NCBI GenBank assembly: GCA_004835665.1
Contig: RBKR01000008.1
Coordinates: 372,001-436,000, forward strand
Source of the DNA: Phoma sp. XZ068
Taxonomy: Eukaryota; Ascomycota; Dothideomycetes; Pleosporales; Didymellaceae
Direction: 5' to 3'
Length of the DNA: 64,000 nucleotides
In this document: in pieces, positions 10,693 to 22,995 of the stretch
Numbering within the stretch: the stretch's first letter is position 1
Layout: each line of letters begins with the position of its first letter
The notes under the pieces: model-generated
The model's database searches: none
Told to the model about the DNA's origin: nothing
The model's input: only the letters and a program-made list of their open reading frames with translations
Program-made: the position numbers and the translations under genes

Positions 10693-11351
10693 ACAGCTGT
10701 TCCTTGCGTTCCAACCACCGGTTCTCCATACCCGCCATACATCCTAGTGGCGTAGCTGGCATAGACGCGGTGGTGATCTAATTCGGGCGCGCCTGCGAGA
10801 TCGGGCGTGTTTTGTTGATTCGGCACAAAAGCGATAAGTGGGACGAGCGGTCGTCTACCCATCGCGGCATCTTGGCGTTTGTCCTTTTCATGTGCGAAAT
10901 GATTTCCCCAAAAGAATGTTTCTTGCAGATGATAGAGACGTCAGTTGGCTGGGATATGTTTCTCTGCAATCTACTGTTTCTTAACTACTTCTCATGGGCT
11001 TTCTTGTTCTCCGAGGATGTGCTACGTTTGATCGAGGCATGCCCGCGCGATGGAATACGCTTCCCATGGTCACGCATGTCTACGATAACGATGATGAGTT
11101 TTCTTTCATATAGAGATGCGGTTCAATTGCATGATAGTCACTGAAACGTTCTCTATTCTGAACTACCTCAACTGTGCAAAGTGCTCTGCCAGAACGTTGC
11201 CACTGAAATTAACAAACTTTTTCGACAAAAAAGGATGGTCCAAACGAGTCTCGGCAGTCGAGTCCGAGGCAGTCGACGTCACTGCTCGCTTATCGATTAC
11301 CTCGGGACCCCTCTGCAGTGCCTGGAGAGCCTCAATCGCCGAGCATCTCTA
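10693..11351. other. Intergenic region after eIF4A
   Basis: These 659 bases probably hold the eIF4A 3' UTR and the Nudix gene promoter. The open frames here (for example 10812-11144) lack any recognisable domain and are not supported as genes. Confidence 0.5.
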
Positions 11352-12469
11352 ATGACGCCGACAACATGGCTCGCGCAAAGCAGAGCTTTTGCGACCATGG
11401 CGCTCTCTCCTACCTCAGTTGTATGTCTGCTCTATGCCCGGCCAATGCGACAACAAAGACGCTACTAGAACCGCTACATCTGCTAACGACCTCTTAGCAA
11501 GTACTCGCCCGGTTGCGCGCATACACTCCACCACCTACGCAGTATTATAACTGCCCCTTGACCCGGCGCGCTGCCGTTTTGATTGTTCTGTTCCCCGACC
11601 GCCATGGCGACCTCAAAGTCGTACTTACAATGCGAAGCGCGTCGCTGAGGAATTATGCTGGCCAGGCCGCACTACCTGGAGGAAAGGCAGATTCGCTCTC
11701 AGAAACACCATGGGATACCGCACGTAGAGAAGCGTACGAGGAAATTGGGCTGCCCATGGACGACGAGAAGCTCAAGGGCTTCAAGGTTGAGCACCTCTGC
11801 GAACTACCTACGAACCTTGCGAAGACGGAGCTCGGTGTGCGCCCCTGCGTAGCCTACCTGTCGCCAACCTCGACCTCTTCAGACAGCAATACAAAGTCTT
11901 CCGGCGCCACCGACAGCGAAGTCGAAGATCGTCTGATTCCACGCCTCGATCCCAAGGAGGTTGCCGCCGTCTTCACCGCGCCGTTCCACGCCTTCCTGCG
12001 CAAGGACTGGTCCGGCCCGGGCCCAGCACCCGTACAGAAGAACGGCAAGCTAGAGAAGTGGTATAGAGGGAGTTGGACAGACTGGCACGAGAGTCGATGG
12101 CGCATGCACAATTTCTACATTCCGAAGCCGCCTCCCTCCTCCCGCGAGATGCGAAGAAACGCCGCAAATTCACAAGCCCCAACTACACCCTCAGAACACG
12201 GCAGCGGGCTTCCTGAGGGCGACGACCCCAAGCCAGAACCGAATGCGTTGGATGACTTGACGACGTTTAGGGTGTTTGGCATGACTGCTAGGATTTTGGT
12301 TGATGCAGCGAGGGTTGCATACGGTGAAGAACCGGAGTTTGAGCATAACAGCCATTTTGGAGATGAGGACATGATTGGGAGGTTGCTGAAGATGGGGAGG
12401 TTGAGCGAGGTGAAGAAGAAGGGGGAAGTGTTGACGAAGGACGTAATAAGGCAGGCTAGTAAGATGTAG
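11352..12469 (+). CDS. PCD1: Nudix hydrolase, coenzyme A diphosphatase type (Pcd1-like)
   Basis: Exon 1 is 11352-11420 and exon 2 is 11498-12469, around a 77-nt intron with GTATGT donor and TGCTAAC branch; the product is 346 residues. The Nudix box reads GGKADSLSETPWDTARREAYEEIG (positions about 11689-11760), with the REA.EE metal-binding core. The surrounding LRNYAGQAALPGGKAD and the LTRRAAVLIVLF start fit the CoA pyrophosphatase subfamily (Pcd1, peroxisomal in yeast), which splits CoA and its oxidised forms. Exon 1 could give a short targeting sequence (MTPTTWLAQSRAFATMAL). The segment between the Nudix box and the C-terminal helix is longer and more disordered than in bacterial homologues. 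I see no clear PTS1; the protein ends ASKM. Confidence 0.87.
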
Positions 12470-12759
12470 GGAGCGTTGAATGAATCACACATACCACTTC
12501 ATGACTGTAGGAATTCTCATGCTATGGACTCGCTAGCAGATAGTGTACTAGCAGTGAGCTGGAACTGACAATGCTAATCTTGAAAAGCTGTGGTATGTTG
12601 TGAGTACGTTTGTGTCTTAAGAAAACGTTTAATCCATAGCGCCTCGAACCTCGTATGCACTAATTAATCGCGTTAAAATGACAAATGGTCGGCTGTCTGT
12701 TACTTATCCTGATCACCCACCTAACCGTAAAACCCCACATCCATCCAAGAACCCACTGA

Positions 12760-13438
12760 TCAGATTGAAAAGCTCTCTGCAGATTCATCACTATTCAGCA
12801 GTAGCTTTACATCACGAACCCCTCGCCGCTCAATAAACTTGTGAAAACTCCGCACCTCATCCACCCAGCTTTGTCCCATTGGCTTCACTCCACTCATCAA
12901 CACCAACTTCAGCCCCGTAAAACAATCAAGCGGCTCCCAAAAGGACTCTCCCGTACAGCTAAACCTCCGCAGTCGGACGCTGACTTGTACGACCCTAGAG
13001 ATGAGCCCAGCCGGCAGTGACGTTATATGTTCCTCATAGCATCCATCCCAGTCCAAGCTGAAGATGATTCGAAAGGTATTGAGCGTAAACACCATATCCC
13101 GCGTATCCAAGTTCGTTTGCCGACAAGCAAGGCTCAAACTGAGGAGTTCTTGGGCAGGCGTTTCGGATCCTCCGGGCGCACTGTGGTGCCGTGCTTTCCT
13201 CCATGAGTTGCCGTAGAAGCAAAGTGACACGTTATGGTCCTTCAGCACGTAGACGAATATTCTGTTGCGTATTTCGGAGGGGAGGCTGAGGAGAGGTGAG
13301 TATTGGTGTTGCTTTCGCGGGCTGCGTGTGTTAGTGCGTGGTTGTTGGTGATACATGACGTACTCACGCTGGTCTTTGGTAGGGCTTTCCGTATCTTGAT
13401 GTCCTGGCCGTGAGGCGCAGATGCGTTATTACTTCCAT
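12760..13438 (-). CDS. DUF7730-like fungal protein
   Basis: The core is LLSLPSEIRNRIFVYVLKDHNVSL, the typical opening of the fungal F-box-like DUF7730 family, followed by LSLACRQTNLDTRDMVF and FIERRGVRDVKLLL. Function is unknown in this family. I favour a two-exon model. Exon 1 is 13438-13368 and exon 2 is 13321-12760, with a 46-nt intron (GTGAGT donor, CACTAAC branch, CGCAG acceptor), giving 210 residues. A single-exon reading from an ATG at 13356 (198 residues) is also open but would place that good intron inside the coding region. The gene lies next to a broken esterase, in an accessory-looking stretch. Confidence 0.6.
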
Positions 13439-13599
13439 GTCTGCAACGATGTGGCATAAACGAAACAAGGTGGAGTTTGATTCTATTTTCTGAGAGTGCC
13501 TTGTGCTGCCAGGGTCCGTTCGAAGCCATGGAGATTCGGTTCAGGGCTTCATCGAAGAGACCTTCACCTATCATCATGCCTTGACCCCGCTCTCCCTGT

Positions 13600-15156
13600 T
13601 CAAATCTTTGCGAGGACTTTGTGTTCGCTGCGAAACCCCATCCACGACTCAGCAACATCCCAAAGCTTTGCATGGCCAATGTCCTGCAGAGGCGTCCCCT
13701 CCCACATCTGTACAGCTGATCGTATCTTCCTCCTGTACCTGCCTGATACCGTCTTCAGAGAAGACGATGACGTTGCAGTTCTTGACCCACCCCTCACCGT
13801 TGACAAAGCAGACAACTTGATCAGTTATCTGATTCGCTAAAGTGCTCTCGGGAATTCTGTGACAGACATATGATCGCGCCCGTGTGAAGCGAGACCTCTG
13901 AACGTACCCTCGAATGGGGTCGGAACATGGAAATGATATCGATCAGCGCGTTTGGGTGGAGATGAGGACATCCACCCCTGCAGGGCTGTAAGTGCTGAGA
14001 GGTAAAAGCGCAGCTCGGAAAAGATGAGGCACATGCCATCTCTAACTTCGGCCGCTGATGGGGAACCAGTCAGCCCATAGGAATCTAATAGTTGACCTAA
14101 TTTGAGAGGGGTCCAGGTGCTTTCGGCATGCGTATTTCAAACGACTGAAGGCATCAAGGCGATCGAAGATCCTGGCCTTCACAATAGTGCCCTATGCTAC
14201 ATGTCAGTCTACAAACATCGTGCTTATGAGCAACTCACATCGTGCTGTGTATCTCCATTTACCTTTTTCTTACACCAGCCTGGCTTGTGCTCTGCTCTAC
14301 GTCCATCTGGTATGACTTCGGTGGTGATATCCGACAACCAAACACCATCAATGTGCGCGCAATAATGCTGTAGATGAGACAATTTCTCTGCGAGTTCTTC
14401 TGCATCAGTGTTTAGCAGTGCTGATCTCTGCATTGCAGCCTCTGCTTTGTGTAAATCCAGATATCGACGCTGGCCGTTGTAAATGTGTTGGGGACGATAG
14501 CTAGTTCCAGGCTTTCGTACGGTATCCTAGTCCCACATCAACAACACCCTCTCGAACAAAGCATCTTCACTTTCATTCGCACGGAGGATTGTGGATAGTG
14601 CAATAGCTCCCGCCGTGTTACCAGCAGCAGTGATGTTGGTGGGATGTCCGCCAAATCCCTTAATGTGCTTCTTGATCCAACGAAAAGCCTGCATCATGTC
14701 TTTGAAGCCCATGTCGCCATTGGCGCCTACTTCCTCACTTGCGAGGATACCGAGAATTCTAAGTCAGTCATTAATAGATACACCAATTACTGGTTTGCCG
14801 ATCCTCACACTCCTTTCGACAACCCTTCGCAAGTCATACTGCGGACAACTATTGGAGCCGATATCAAAACCACCGCCATGCACCCAGACAAAGACAGGCA
14901 GTGGTTTGGTATTCCCGCTCTTGAAAGCCAAGTCTGGTACAGTGATGTTCAAATGAAGGCAGTCGAGCTCATTCGTCGTTTCTGTCTTCACTTGGCCGTC
15001 CTCGTACGGCAACGCAACGCGTGTGCTTCCAAGGAAAGCAAGGTCCAGTTTCTGACCATCACGTTTCTGCGGACTGGAAGGGCCGGATTTGTTCGCATCG
15101 AAGACGCCATTAGCTCCAGCTTGTAGGGCGTCGTTGAGTATGGAGTCCTTGAAGCG
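13600..15156 (-). pseudogene. Decayed type-B carboxylesterase/lipase
   Basis: Esterase sequence can be followed on the minus strand from about 15156 to 13600, but not in one frame. In order: LDLAFLGSTRVALPYEDGQ, the oxyanion-hole motif VFVWVHGGGFD, VIGVSIND then TGA at about 14770, ILASEEVGANGDMGFKDMM, GFGGHPTNITAAG, a second stop TAG at 14527-14529 (after LLMWD), then LNTDAEELAEKLSHLQHYC and HKPGWC, and past a probable intron YHFHVPTPFEGTFRGLASH, VNGEGWVK and KLWDVAESWMGF in different frames. The catalytic elbow, normally G-x-S-x-G, reads GNTAG, so the nucleophile Ser is Thr. The normal N-terminus (signal peptide and first strands) is not found. Two in-frame stops, at least two frameshifts and a lost nucleophile make this a pseudogene. 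Confidence 0.85.
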
Positions 15157-16207
15157 TGAAGGTATCGTGGCTTACTTGAGGTTTCAATATTGGATGGTTG
15201 ATTCGCCATGTTTACCACGCAGGGAGAATTTGAGCGTTGAATGCTTGAGAACGTGTTGACTATCCTCCATATTTCTTACTCAAGGATACAGGGGTAGGTA
15301 GAAACGACATGGGAACGGTATCCGAGGTTGTATCCGCCTCCATCACATTGGGAGAAGTCCAATTAGCGATGACATCATGTGTTAATTTGTCTTGGATGCG
15401 GCTGCTTGAAACCGCCGCCAAATCTTTTGACAGTTAACGGTGCACAATAGTATTTTGACATTGTTGAGCAAAGGCGATTGGCACATCATCCTGACGCTTG
15501 GACCGAAGTAAACTGATGAAGGGCGTTGTGAATCTCGTCAACTAGCATCCCTTTCTACAAACGCAGGATCTCTTGATTTTTCGAGGTCTAAGGGCAGGAT
15601 TGCGACGGAGAGGATGTCTATATCTCAACATACCTAGGTAACTTAGGTGAAGGCTCATGCTGGCAACAGAATTGCCGACCATCAACCGCGCTATTTCAAT
15701 TGCCGAAAACATCGTACCGACTTCGGCACATCAACGACCGCATCCCGCAACGACGACGTCCGTCATTGTGCCAAGCATGGAGCTTCGGATATCGCTAAGC
15801 TTTGCAAAGCAATGATAATCATTGATTGTGTAGCGGTTGCTTCGAGTCATGTGAGCAAGCAAACAACGGACAGCCGGTGACCGGTACTAGGGTTCCCGAG
15901 TTGACGTCAACTAACGCTCGATTGACGACTCGGAACTATTACCGACATGGGGTATTCTGGGTATCGCGCCTGGGCAAACAACTTTTTGTGCGATATGGAT
16001 GCAACATCCATCCACTTCCCCTCTCCGCTAAGCCAAAACGCGGAGTACGGGTGAACTGCGGTAACGGTGGAAGCAGCTTGTTACGGGGCGCATGCATTGC
16101 GCATGTACAGGCCTGACATGATGTGACCTTGAATTTGAGAAGAAGTGCGGACATATAAGATTGACCTCTCGCTCTAATCTACGATTCGAGTTCAAGTAAG
16201 CGGCACG
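15157..16207. other. Intergenic region upstream of the beta-glucosidase
   Basis: About 1050 bases with only short open frames. The distal part may be further esterase upstream debris. The proximal part is the likely beta-glucosidase promoter. I find no gene. Confidence 0.5.
16154..16159 (+). promoter_or_regulatory. TATA-like element before the beta-glucosidase gene
   Basis: The sequence ACATATAAGA lies about 50 bases before the ATG at 16208. It is well placed for a TATA box with a short leader. Confidence 0.35.
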
Positions 16208-18607
16208 ATGAAGTCTTCTAACCTCATTGCTTTGAGCATTGCCCTCTACCCTGGCTCATGCCTTTCGCAAGGCTACACCAACCAGTCAGAGGTACCGCTA
16301 TACGGCCAGAGTCCGCCTATTTATCCTAGTCGTATGTTGCAGTCGGGTTGGGCTCGCTCCTCTTGCTAATGAAGTCTAGCAAGCGGTAATGGCTCAAGCT
16401 CAACGTCGTGGGCGGAAGCTTACGCTCGAGCCAAAGAGCTGGTGGCGCAATTGACTCTTGAAGAGAAGTCGAACCTCACACATGGAGTCACTGGTCCTTG
16501 TGTTGGACAGACTGGTGCAGTTCCACGTCTGAACATTCCTGAACTATGCTTTGCCGACGCACCAGCTGGTGTGCGTGGACAAGAATTTGTTTCTTCCTTC
16601 CCTGCTGGTATCCATCTCGGCGCTACCTTTGATCGAGATCTCATGCTGCGTTACGGTCACGCACTGGGGCGTGAATACCGTGGAAAAGGTATCCATGTGG
16701 CACTTGGCCCTTTTATCGGCCCAATCGGGCGAGTTGCAAGAGGTGGACGAAATTGGGAAGGTCTGGGGGCAGACCCATATCTTGCAGGAGTGGGTGGTGG
16801 TCTCATCACGCGAGGCACGCAAGCAGAAGGTGTCATTGCAACCCCAAAGGTGAGCTATTTCCCAGGTTAAGAGAGAATTATCATGCTGATTGGATACTAG
16901 CACTGGCTGCATCAAGAACAAGAATACAGGCGTGTGCCAGGACCAGAAGGTGAGGCTGTCTCCTCGAATGTGGACGACCGATCTACCCACGAGCTGTACG
17001 CATGGCCGTTCATGGACTCACTAAGAGAGGGCGCTGGGTGCATAATGTGCTCATACCAGCGAACGAACAACAGCTACGGCTGCCAAAACAGCAAGCTCCT
17101 CAACGGTATTCTCAAGACTGAGCTCGGCTTTGAGGGATTCGTCGTATCGGACTGGGACGCACAACACTCCGGTGTTGGTTCTGCTAATGCCGGTCTTGAC
17201 GTTGTCATGCCAGTACCAAAGTTCTGGGGTAACAACCTGACCACTGCAGTAACCAACGGCTCGGTGTCAACCGAGAGGCTAGATGACATGAACACGCGAT
17301 TACTTGCTGCTCACTTCTTCACCAAACAAGACCAGGATTTCCCTGAGAACGCAGTGTACCCGTACAACGTCATCCATCCAATCGTCGACGTACGTGAAGA
17401 CCATGCCTCTCTGATTAGAGAGATTGGAGCTGCCGGCACTGTTTTGGTCAAGAACGTCAACAACACATTACCCCTTCGAAACCCTCGATTCCTGAATATC
17501 TACGGCTATGATGCTGAAGTAAAGGCCCAGCCGTGGAACAATCCCTCTCGCTTTGGTGGAGGGTACGAGGAGAACTTCGGCTGGTCGACCCTTAATGGCA
17601 CACTTATTACGGCAGGTGGTTCTGGTTCGAGCACACCACCCTACGTGATCAGCCCCTTCAAGGCGATCCAGGACCGTATCATCGCAGCCCGTGGTACTCT
17701 TCGTTGGGATTTCTTCGGTGTCAACCCAACAGTATACGCCAACGCCGAGGCTTGCCTTGTCTTCATCAATGCCTACGCATCTGAAAGCTATGACCGCACA
17801 AGCCTTACGCACGACTTCAGCGACAAGCTCGTCAACAACGTCGCAAAAAACTGCAGCAATACCATTGTCGTCCTGCACAGCGCTGGCATCCGTGTCGTTG
17901 ACTCCTGGATCGAGCACCCCAATGTGACCGCCGTTCTGTTCGCCGGTGTGCCAGGACAGGAAAGCGGAAACGCCCTGGTCGATGTTTTGTACGGCGACGT
18001 CAACCCATCTGGTCGCTTGCCGTATACAGTAGCGCGTAACGAGTCAGATTATGGACATCTTCTGAACTCAACGGTTGATCCTTCGAACCCTGCTTTCTTG
18101 CAAAGTGACTTCACCGAAGGGCTGTACATCGATTACCGCGCATTCGATCAGAAGAACATCACACCCAGATACGAGTTTGGCTACGGTCTCTCATACACCA
18201 CCTTCGAGTACGCCGATCTGAGCGTTGAAAGCGCCTCCAATGCGTCTCTTGCCAGCTTCCCCTCCGACTCCGTACCTATCGTGCAAGGTGGTCACCCAGA
18301 GCTCTGGCAGGTACTCTACCGAGCAAATGTCAACATCACCAATACCGGTGATGTGGCAGGACATGAGGTCGTACAGCTATATCTCGGCGTACCGAATGCG
18401 CCAGAGCGACAATTGAGAGGCTTTGAGCGTGTGGGTGTACTGCAGCCCGGTGAGAGCCAAGAGGTTGAATTCGCGCTGGACAGGCGTGACTTGAGTGTGT
18501 GGAACGTGGTGGCGCAGAAATGGGAGCTGCAGAAGGGGACCTACAAGGTCTGGATAGGAGCAAGCAGCAGAGACCTGAGAGCTGAGAGTGAGATCGTCAT
18601 ACAGTAG
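16208..18607 (+). CDS. Secreted beta-glucosidase, glycoside hydrolase family 3
   Basis: Exons 16208-16331, 16380-16849 and 16901-18607 are separated by introns of 48 and 51 nt; the product is 766 residues. Residues 1-20 look like a signal peptide (hydrophobic SNLIALSIAL, then LSQG). The GH3 N-domain shows KSNLTHGVTG, GKGIHVALGP, GRVARGGRNWEG and GFVVSDWDAQHSG. The last holds the nucleophile Asp at about residue 282. The C-terminal part has the GH3 C-domain (GTVLVKNVNNTLPLRN) and a fibronectin-III-like end (ELQKGTYKVWIGASS). It should release glucose from cellobiose and similar beta-glucosides outside the cell. The size and layout match fungal enzymes of the beta-glucosidase F/L type. It sits next to the broken esterase but shows no damage itself. 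Confidence 0.93.
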
Positions 18608-18993
18608 AAGGAAGTCGATGAATGAAATGCAGAAGCTGTTTTCTCACATCTACACTGTGCTTGTTGTTGATATATGCGCGTCGTTCTAATCATCTCTCCA
18701 CAAAGTTCTGGATTCTACGTCGAATTTTGCGGAAAGGCTGGAGTACATCAGAAGATGTCCGTAACTGCGAGCGGCGCAATAAAAAGGTATAGCCAGCATC
18801 CTACCTCAGATGTAATGGCATTATCTGCATGGCAGTGAGTACCTTCAACAATTGAGAGACTATTTTTTGACGGGCAAAGTGTGTTTGAGTGCGTTCAGAT
18901 GGGTATAAATTTCATGTCCAAAACCCCTCATGCCATAAACCAACGTTGGGGACATATAGTGATACAAAGCCATCAAAGAATCGTCCTTCACGT
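18608..18993. other. Convergent 3' intergenic region
   Basis: 386 bases between the ends of two convergent genes (beta-glucosidase and kinase). It presumably carries both 3' UTRs. Nothing else is seen. Confidence 0.5.
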
Positions 18994-20344
18994 TCAATCA
19001 TCTGACCCGTCGTCTGGCAGGTTCTGCAGAACACTCTCAACTATGCTGATCAGCTCGTCGACATCAGGTCTCTCGCTAGGTTCCAGAATCAAGCACTTCC
19101 GTACAACATCCTTGACCGCATCGCTGATACCCTCGCCTTCGGCGGGCTGCTTCTGCTTGCCACGTTGTTGTCCCTCATCGGGGAATCTCCAGTCGCCACC
19201 GAGCACGCAAATGCTCAAGCTACCGCCAGTCTCGTCACTTCTGAACTCGAATGGCGACTTGCCTACGAGACATGCGTACAATGTGCAGCCGAGCGACCAA
19301 ATGTCCACCTTTGTATCGATGACAGAGCCAGTCTTGACATCAAAGAGCTCTGGGGCGCGGTAGGGCATTGTCGAATGCTCGGCAGCTGTGTCTTGTACTT
19401 GCAGGGCGAGCGAGCGCGAGGTAATTGGTGTTGGCGAGGGTGCTAGCGAACCAAGATCCATGAGGATGGGTGACTTGCCATCATCATCAATCATGATGTT
19501 TCCTGTCGTGTGTTAATTTCAGCTGCCATGTATGCTGTGTTCCAAGTACGCACCTGGCTTGATGTCGCGATGCGCATACGCCCTTTCTCCTCCAGGCGCA
19601 ATGCCTTCTTGCGCCATTGTGACATTGCTCTCTTCCAGCAGACCCTCTGCTTGCTCATCGTCCTCGTCGTCGCCTTCGTGGTGTCGCCGGCTCGGCCTCA
19701 TCTCCATACTCTGGGCTGCCTCGGCGTCCGCACGCGCGGCATCTCTCCTCACTTTCTTGGCCTTGCTGTCGCTCTTGGCACCGCCTGGCCCACCCTTGAC
19801 CTTGTACTGATGCATAGCCTTGAGCGCCTTGCAGACACCCAAGAAGAGTACCATCAGCCTCTTCTCAGGGAACTTTGTGTGGTTGACGAGATTCGCGTTG
19901 ATCATGTCTTGTAGGTTACCGCGGCGGTAGTATGGTAGGAGGATGTAGACAGTCTTGGCAGAGGGATCTGACTTGTCTGTCTCGACTGAGTAGTCGATCG
20001 AGTGAATGATGTTCGGGTGCGGCGAGAACAATGTGTATGCTTCCACCTCTTTCAATGCCAAGCTGACACTCTCCTGACCAAAGGGACATCGTATCTTCTT
20101 GAGTGCAAGAAGCTGCTGATTCGAGTTGTCCTGTACGAGGTATACATATGAGAAGCCACCCTAGGTATGGTCAGTCCTGTGATCATCAATCTAAATAGCT
20201 TCCAAGGTGGCTTACCTCGCCCAGTAACCGCAATATCTTGAAGCTCCGGCTATTGATCTTGAGTTGCGGGGAGCTTGGGAAGCACACCATGCAATTTGTG
20301 AACGAGTAGACCACGTCCAAAAAGTATGTGGCTAGCGATCCCAT
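18994..20344 (-). CDS. ENV7: Serine/threonine kinase of the STK16/Env7 type
   Basis: Exons 20344-20216, 20160-19554 and 19502-18994, with introns of 55 and 51 nt, encode 414 residues. The N-terminus TNCMVCFPSS has two cysteines, as expected for the palmitoylated membrane-anchored STK16/Env7 kinases. Kinase motifs in order: LLGEGGFSYVYLV (glycine loop), ALKKI (Lys), AHRDIKPGNIM (catalytic loop), LMDLGS (DLG instead of DFG, as in human STK16), YRAPELFDV, and DIWSLGCTLYACL. Between the N-lobe and the catalytic loop there is an insertion of about 70 residues that is charged and acidic (GDDEDDEQAEGLLEE). In yeast Env7 acts at the vacuole and restrains membrane fusion. Confidence 0.88.
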
Positions 20345-21429
20345 CGTGCCGGCTGTGGTCGTGTACGAGCTGTTGGAAGCTAAGGAAGCTCAACGTTGAG
20401 CTGTGAACGCGCGCGCAACGTAGCCAGACTAGGAGGTCGGCAGTCACTGTAGGAAGGGATGGGAGGCGCAAAGTGGTGTTACGAGTGAATTGTTAAGCTA
20501 GTCGTGTTTGTTTGGGGGATGTCTTGAACGGTTACTGACTTGGGCGCAACTGTGTTCGGGAGCTGACGTGTGGTTCGTCCGTGACGCGCCAAGTTGTGGC
20601 TGTGCGCCCGATCCACCGTGCTGCGATGCGGATGATATGGGGACCATAAAGCCACCTTCTGGACAACAAGTGAAAATCCATAGCAGGGAAGCGAAAGCAG
20701 CTATGAGTTGATTTCCTTCTTCGTTTTCAAACAAGTGTATAGAATCTAAACTTGGGAAAAAGACATAGATCTTACCTGCCAGCATTCTGAAATCGAATCA
20801 AGCCACATGTCGTGGGTATATATATTTAAGACCAACTTGAACTTCGGGTATTCCAAGTTCAACCATTACCTCTCTTCTGCAGGGAACGCCAGCAGGCAGC
20901 GGTCGTACCGCGTGTTGATTCTGTATAGGCTGTGGCCATTGCACACATGTACGCTGACAGAAGTCAAGCACTCGGGTTTGACTGCTTACCTTGATCAAAC
21001 ACTTGTGTCCCGCGTGCCGGGATGGTCCAGATACAAGCGTGGATACCTACGACAAGATGCGAGCCATTAAGAGTATACTGGCAGGCTGAATGTAAACTAG
21101 AAGACTCTGACAGGACGACAAGAAGATGTGCAACTTTTCTACCCACTCGATGCATTTTATATCGTAGAGTCTGTGTCTGCTTTTTTGGCATGTTGCAACC
21201 ACAGAACACTGCTCAACGCCTGGGCAGGAATTAGTACAAACAGACCATCACCCACCGGAAATAACTACTGCCCGGGGCATCTCTCAGCTTTGATTTTCCT
21301 TTTAGATCTTGGCGAATTTCAGACGGTTTCCACTCCCACATCAAGGCAGCGAAGAGTGAGCCAGTAAGATTTTCAAACTAACATTATTTATTTTCTAAAT
21401 CACATCAATCCATAAATAGCTTTAGGCAA
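20345..21429. other. Intergenic region upstream of the kinase
   Basis: About 1.1 kb between the kinase start and a tRNA gene. There are several short open frames on both strands without domains. I see no gene. Confidence 0.5.
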
Positions 21430-21511
21430 GGGGGCATAGCGCAGTGGTAGCGCGTTCGCTTTGCATTACATGTCCTGCGAAAGGTCCGGGTTTCGATCAC
21501 CCGTGCCTCCA
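21430..21511 (+). tRNA. tRNA-Ala (anticodon UGC) with a short intron
   Basis: The sequence folds as a tRNA. The acceptor stem is GGGGGCA with TGCCTCC (one G-U pair) and discriminator A. The D-arm is GCGC-AGTGGTA-GCGC, the anticodon stem TTCGC with GCGAA, and the T-arm CGGGT-TTCGATC-ACCCG. The anticodon loop begins TTTGCA, giving anticodon TGC at its standard place. About ten extra bases (TTACATGTCC) follow position 37, the standard site for a nuclear tRNA intron. Internal A and B boxes are present. Confidence 0.88.
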
Positions 21512-22995
21512 TCCTTTTTTGGCCCGGACACGGTATCTTTTTGCTCCCCCTTCTCTACCCATGCACACCCCATCCTAGGAGAAGACACTGGCAGGATTTC
21601 AAAGGCAAGGAGTCGGATTTGCAACGGATATATCTTTTGGAGGATCGGGGTTCCGCCACCCAATCCGATTCGTTGGATTCCACCCCCACGTCGAGCTTTC
21701 CTTTTCTTCCCTGTTCCCACAGATGTCTCAGAAGCTGCTGGGTTAAGTGTGAGCAATGGGATGCTTGGGATGCAGTTGTTGTGATGTGCGTTTATGCACG
21801 TTGCTTCTCGGAGGATACTATGCTCTCGGCCAATGGGAGTTGGTACCGACACCTTTAAAACGGCGGCCATCAGTACACTGTATAACGCAGACATCACTAC
21901 AAGAAGTAAGAGGATCCGTCGATCATACTGCACATTCGAAGTTGTGACCTCAACGGACTCTCTGTCAAACCGCCGACTACAATCTCCTGTGTCACAATTA
22001 CGACTTGCACCACAGCCGCTGATACTACCAGATCTGGACCTATGTCTTGGTCTGGTTAAACTATAATCCTTTCTGGCTCCACGGACATAACGTCACCGAC
22101 TTCAAGCAAGATGCAGAATCCATGAAGGAAGCCGCGCAATCCAACCGTCATCTCAAGCCTAAGCTCCAAGACAAGCAAATGTCCAGAACCGCAAGAAGAC
22201 AACCAAACGCAACAGTTCCCCCAATTTATCAACAGTTGCAAACACCGCGACACAAGATCCAAGAACCAGACTACATCCAGCATCAGCAATACCAGGGCCT
22301 CCCAAACACTAGATATCTGGAACCTACAAATACCTGTCACGCCTCAAACGGCGCAGAAAAACAAACGCCCACTCAACCCCGTTCTCCAGTGTTACAAAAA
22401 CACTAATCATCTTAACCCATGATACCATCCCTTCCAAGTCCAACTCTATTACCCCTTCCAACTCCAATTCCCCCAATCCTCCCACCAAGACCCTCCCACC
22501 CCTGTCCCCTCGTAACGGCCAGCACTGCCCAGCATCCCATCTCCAAACGGCGTTCCCAACATTCCTTTTTTAAACCGCACGTCTCCTTCCGGCGCGATAG
22601 CCGCACTATATGCGCTACGCCGATGCCGTTCCGTTGCCCGCTGACAGCTCACGATGCGGAGGTTGGTCTGAGGGTTGCTGAGAAGGGCCGCTGGGAGGGT
22701 GGGTCGTGGGATTTTTTGGTGGCGTGATGGCGAGTGTGTGCCGGGGTGGTGGTATTCCTAAGTGCAGGAGCTTTGCAGGGCTGCGGGTTGCTGCGCAGTG
22801 CTTTGTAATAGTGTTGTGATTAGAAGAGAGTTTGGACCTGCGCAAGTCTACAACTTTGGAAATGATGAAGGTTTTGTTGTTGTTGTTGTTTCGGGGGGGG
22901 GGGGGGGCAAGGTAGTTCTTAGAATATTGCAACAATAAGTTCATTAGGGTATCTGCCAACTCAAAGAAACCAAAAAACTCCAGACTGTGTATATC
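21512..22995. other. Intergenic region between the tRNA and the rhodopsin-like gene
   Basis: About 1.5 kb without a supported gene. An open frame at 22047-22406 (plus) is Gln/Pro/Asn-rich with no domain. Another at 21466-21933 (minus) overlaps the tRNA and is not credible. The stretch 22410-22540 is C-rich and low in complexity. Confidence 0.5.
22893..22907 (+). repeat. Poly-G tract of 15 bases preceded by GTT repeats
   Basis: A run of 15 G follows a (GTT)n stretch at about 22873-22890. It lies in the 3' flank of the rhodopsin-like gene. Its length is prone to sequencing and slippage error. Confidence 0.9.

Noticed and set aside
10812..11144. 110-codon open frame after eIF4A
   Set aside because: It lies where the eIF4A 3' UTR is expected and has no recognisable features.
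21466..21933. 155-codon minus-strand open frame with a hydrophobic start
   Set aside because: It overlaps the tRNA-Ala gene and has no homology I can see; the hydrophobic start is short.
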